NCBI GenBank assembly: GCA_963575745.1
Contig: CAUYUJ010004762.1
Coordinates: forward strand, 1 to 64,000
Length of the DNA stretch: 64,000 nucleotides
Reading direction: 5' to 3'
From: Prorocentrum cordatum
Taxonomy: Eukaryota > Sar > Dinophyceae > Prorocentrales > Prorocentraceae
Notes under the pieces: generated by a model
What the model was told of the DNA's origin: nothing
Databases searched by the model: none
The model's input: only the letters and a program-made list of their open reading frames with translations
Shown here: positions 63,732-64,000 of the stretch, in pieces
How the letters are laid out: each line of letters begins with the position of its first letter
Position numbering within the stretch: position 1 is the stretch's first letter
Program-made: the position numbers and the translations under genes

Positions 63732-64000
63732 CTGGCGCCGCGGTAAAACGTCCAACCTTGGTTACCGCCGGGGACGTCGTAGAGCTCTCCTGACACAATA
63801 TACTGTCGAAAACATTGCAGAGAACGAATAGTTTTTTGGAGGCCAACTCGAGTATTCACAGATTGAGTTACAACCTCTGAATGCGACAGAACGCGACTGA
63901 TGTCTCGCCGATCGAGTCCATTGATTACCCGCCCTGCTAGCCTCCTACAGCGCGAATTAAGTGCCGACGCCCGACAGTAGCGTCTCACAAGATGGACTGG
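63732..64000 (+). mobile_element. A34: family A start, runs off the window
   Basis: The head is CTGGCGCCGCGGTAAAACG, then GACGTCGTAGAGCTC. Many single-base insertions or deletions relative to other copies accumulate here (CACAATATACTGTCG, GTATTCACAGATTGAG). Confidence 0.6.

Noticed and set aside
11872-63988. Many minus-strand frames of 60-210 codons in A elements with similar Cys/Ser/Arg-rich peptides
   Set aside because: They repeat with the 170-178-bp monomer, shift frame between copies and are broken differently in each. They are translations of a satellite.
11920-64000. CRISPR-like array from regularly repeated hairpins
   Set aside because: Spacing is about 0.4-1.4 kb rather than tens of bases, the 'spacers' are themselves repeats, and no cas genes are present.
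11920-64000. Centromeric satellite
   Set aside because: Monomer length fits, but monomers occur in short sets inside elements with defined ends, not in long uniform arrays. No evidence for centromere function.
1-64000. tRNA, rRNA, spliced-leader or host protein genes
   Set aside because: I looked for cloverleaf-like B-box sequences, rRNA motifs, the dinoflagellate spliced-leader and known protein motifs, and found none that could be supported by eye.

Overview
The window looks like a gene-poor stretch of a nuclear genome from a repeat-rich protist, most likely a dinoflagellate. This is an inference from the single recognisable retroelement. Its protein has an AP-endonuclease, a reverse transcriptase with WADN in place of YADD, and RNase H motifs in a rotated order, a combination I recall from dinoflagellate LINE-like proteins. 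I see no host protein gene, no tRNA, no rRNA and no CRISPR. Nearly all other open frames are translations of repeats.

Layout. 1-2.1 kb: low-complexity GC-rich minisatellites. 2.1-3.2 kb: unannotated DNA with small hairpins. 3.2-4.0 kb: relics and one intact copy (family C) of a short repeated element. 4,036-10,533: a LINE on the minus strand, flanked by the 5-bp duplication CAACC and sitting in the hairpin loop of a family-B element that resumes at 10,534. 10.8-11.9 kb: G-rich and diverged fragments. 11.6-64 kb: an almost continuous mass of elements sharing one architecture.

Shared architecture, with '+' meaning hairpin end first. Each element starts CTGG, followed by a 10-bp-stem hairpin (CCGGCGGTAA ... 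TTACCGCCGG) with conserved loop core ACCGTCAACC, then CTCGTAGAGCT. Each ends in the inverted match AGCTCTACGAG plus about 3 bases ending in A. Family A (about 1.0-1.4 kb) carries internal tandem monomers of about 170-178 bp. Families B, C and E are about 395-400 bp. F is about 940 bp. 'D' is a B/F chimera of about 0.9-1.1 kb. 'G' is a GC-rich module of about 300-330 bp with its own ends. I delimit 34 forward A copies and one inverted copy.

The elements are nested rather than merely in tandem. Many A, B and C copies stop abruptly at the CTGG of the next element and resume, base for base and without target duplication, after that element's end, in last-in first-out order. For example, A20 can be rebuilt from four pieces between 37,186 and 42,098. 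Read on the minus strand, the termini (inverted repeat at the 5' end, the same repeat subterminal at the 3' end, hairpin, then CCAG next to T, no target duplication) resemble Helitron/Helentron-type non-autonomous elements with internal satellites. That is my best hypothesis, not a proof, since no Rep/helicase gene is present. A further insertion of a 77-bp minisatellite (18 units) lies inside a B element at 35,451-36,956, and an inverted block occupies about 43,577-45,664.

The last few hundred bases, and the stretch near 59.8 kb, differ from consensus by scattered single-base indels, which may be assembly or read error.
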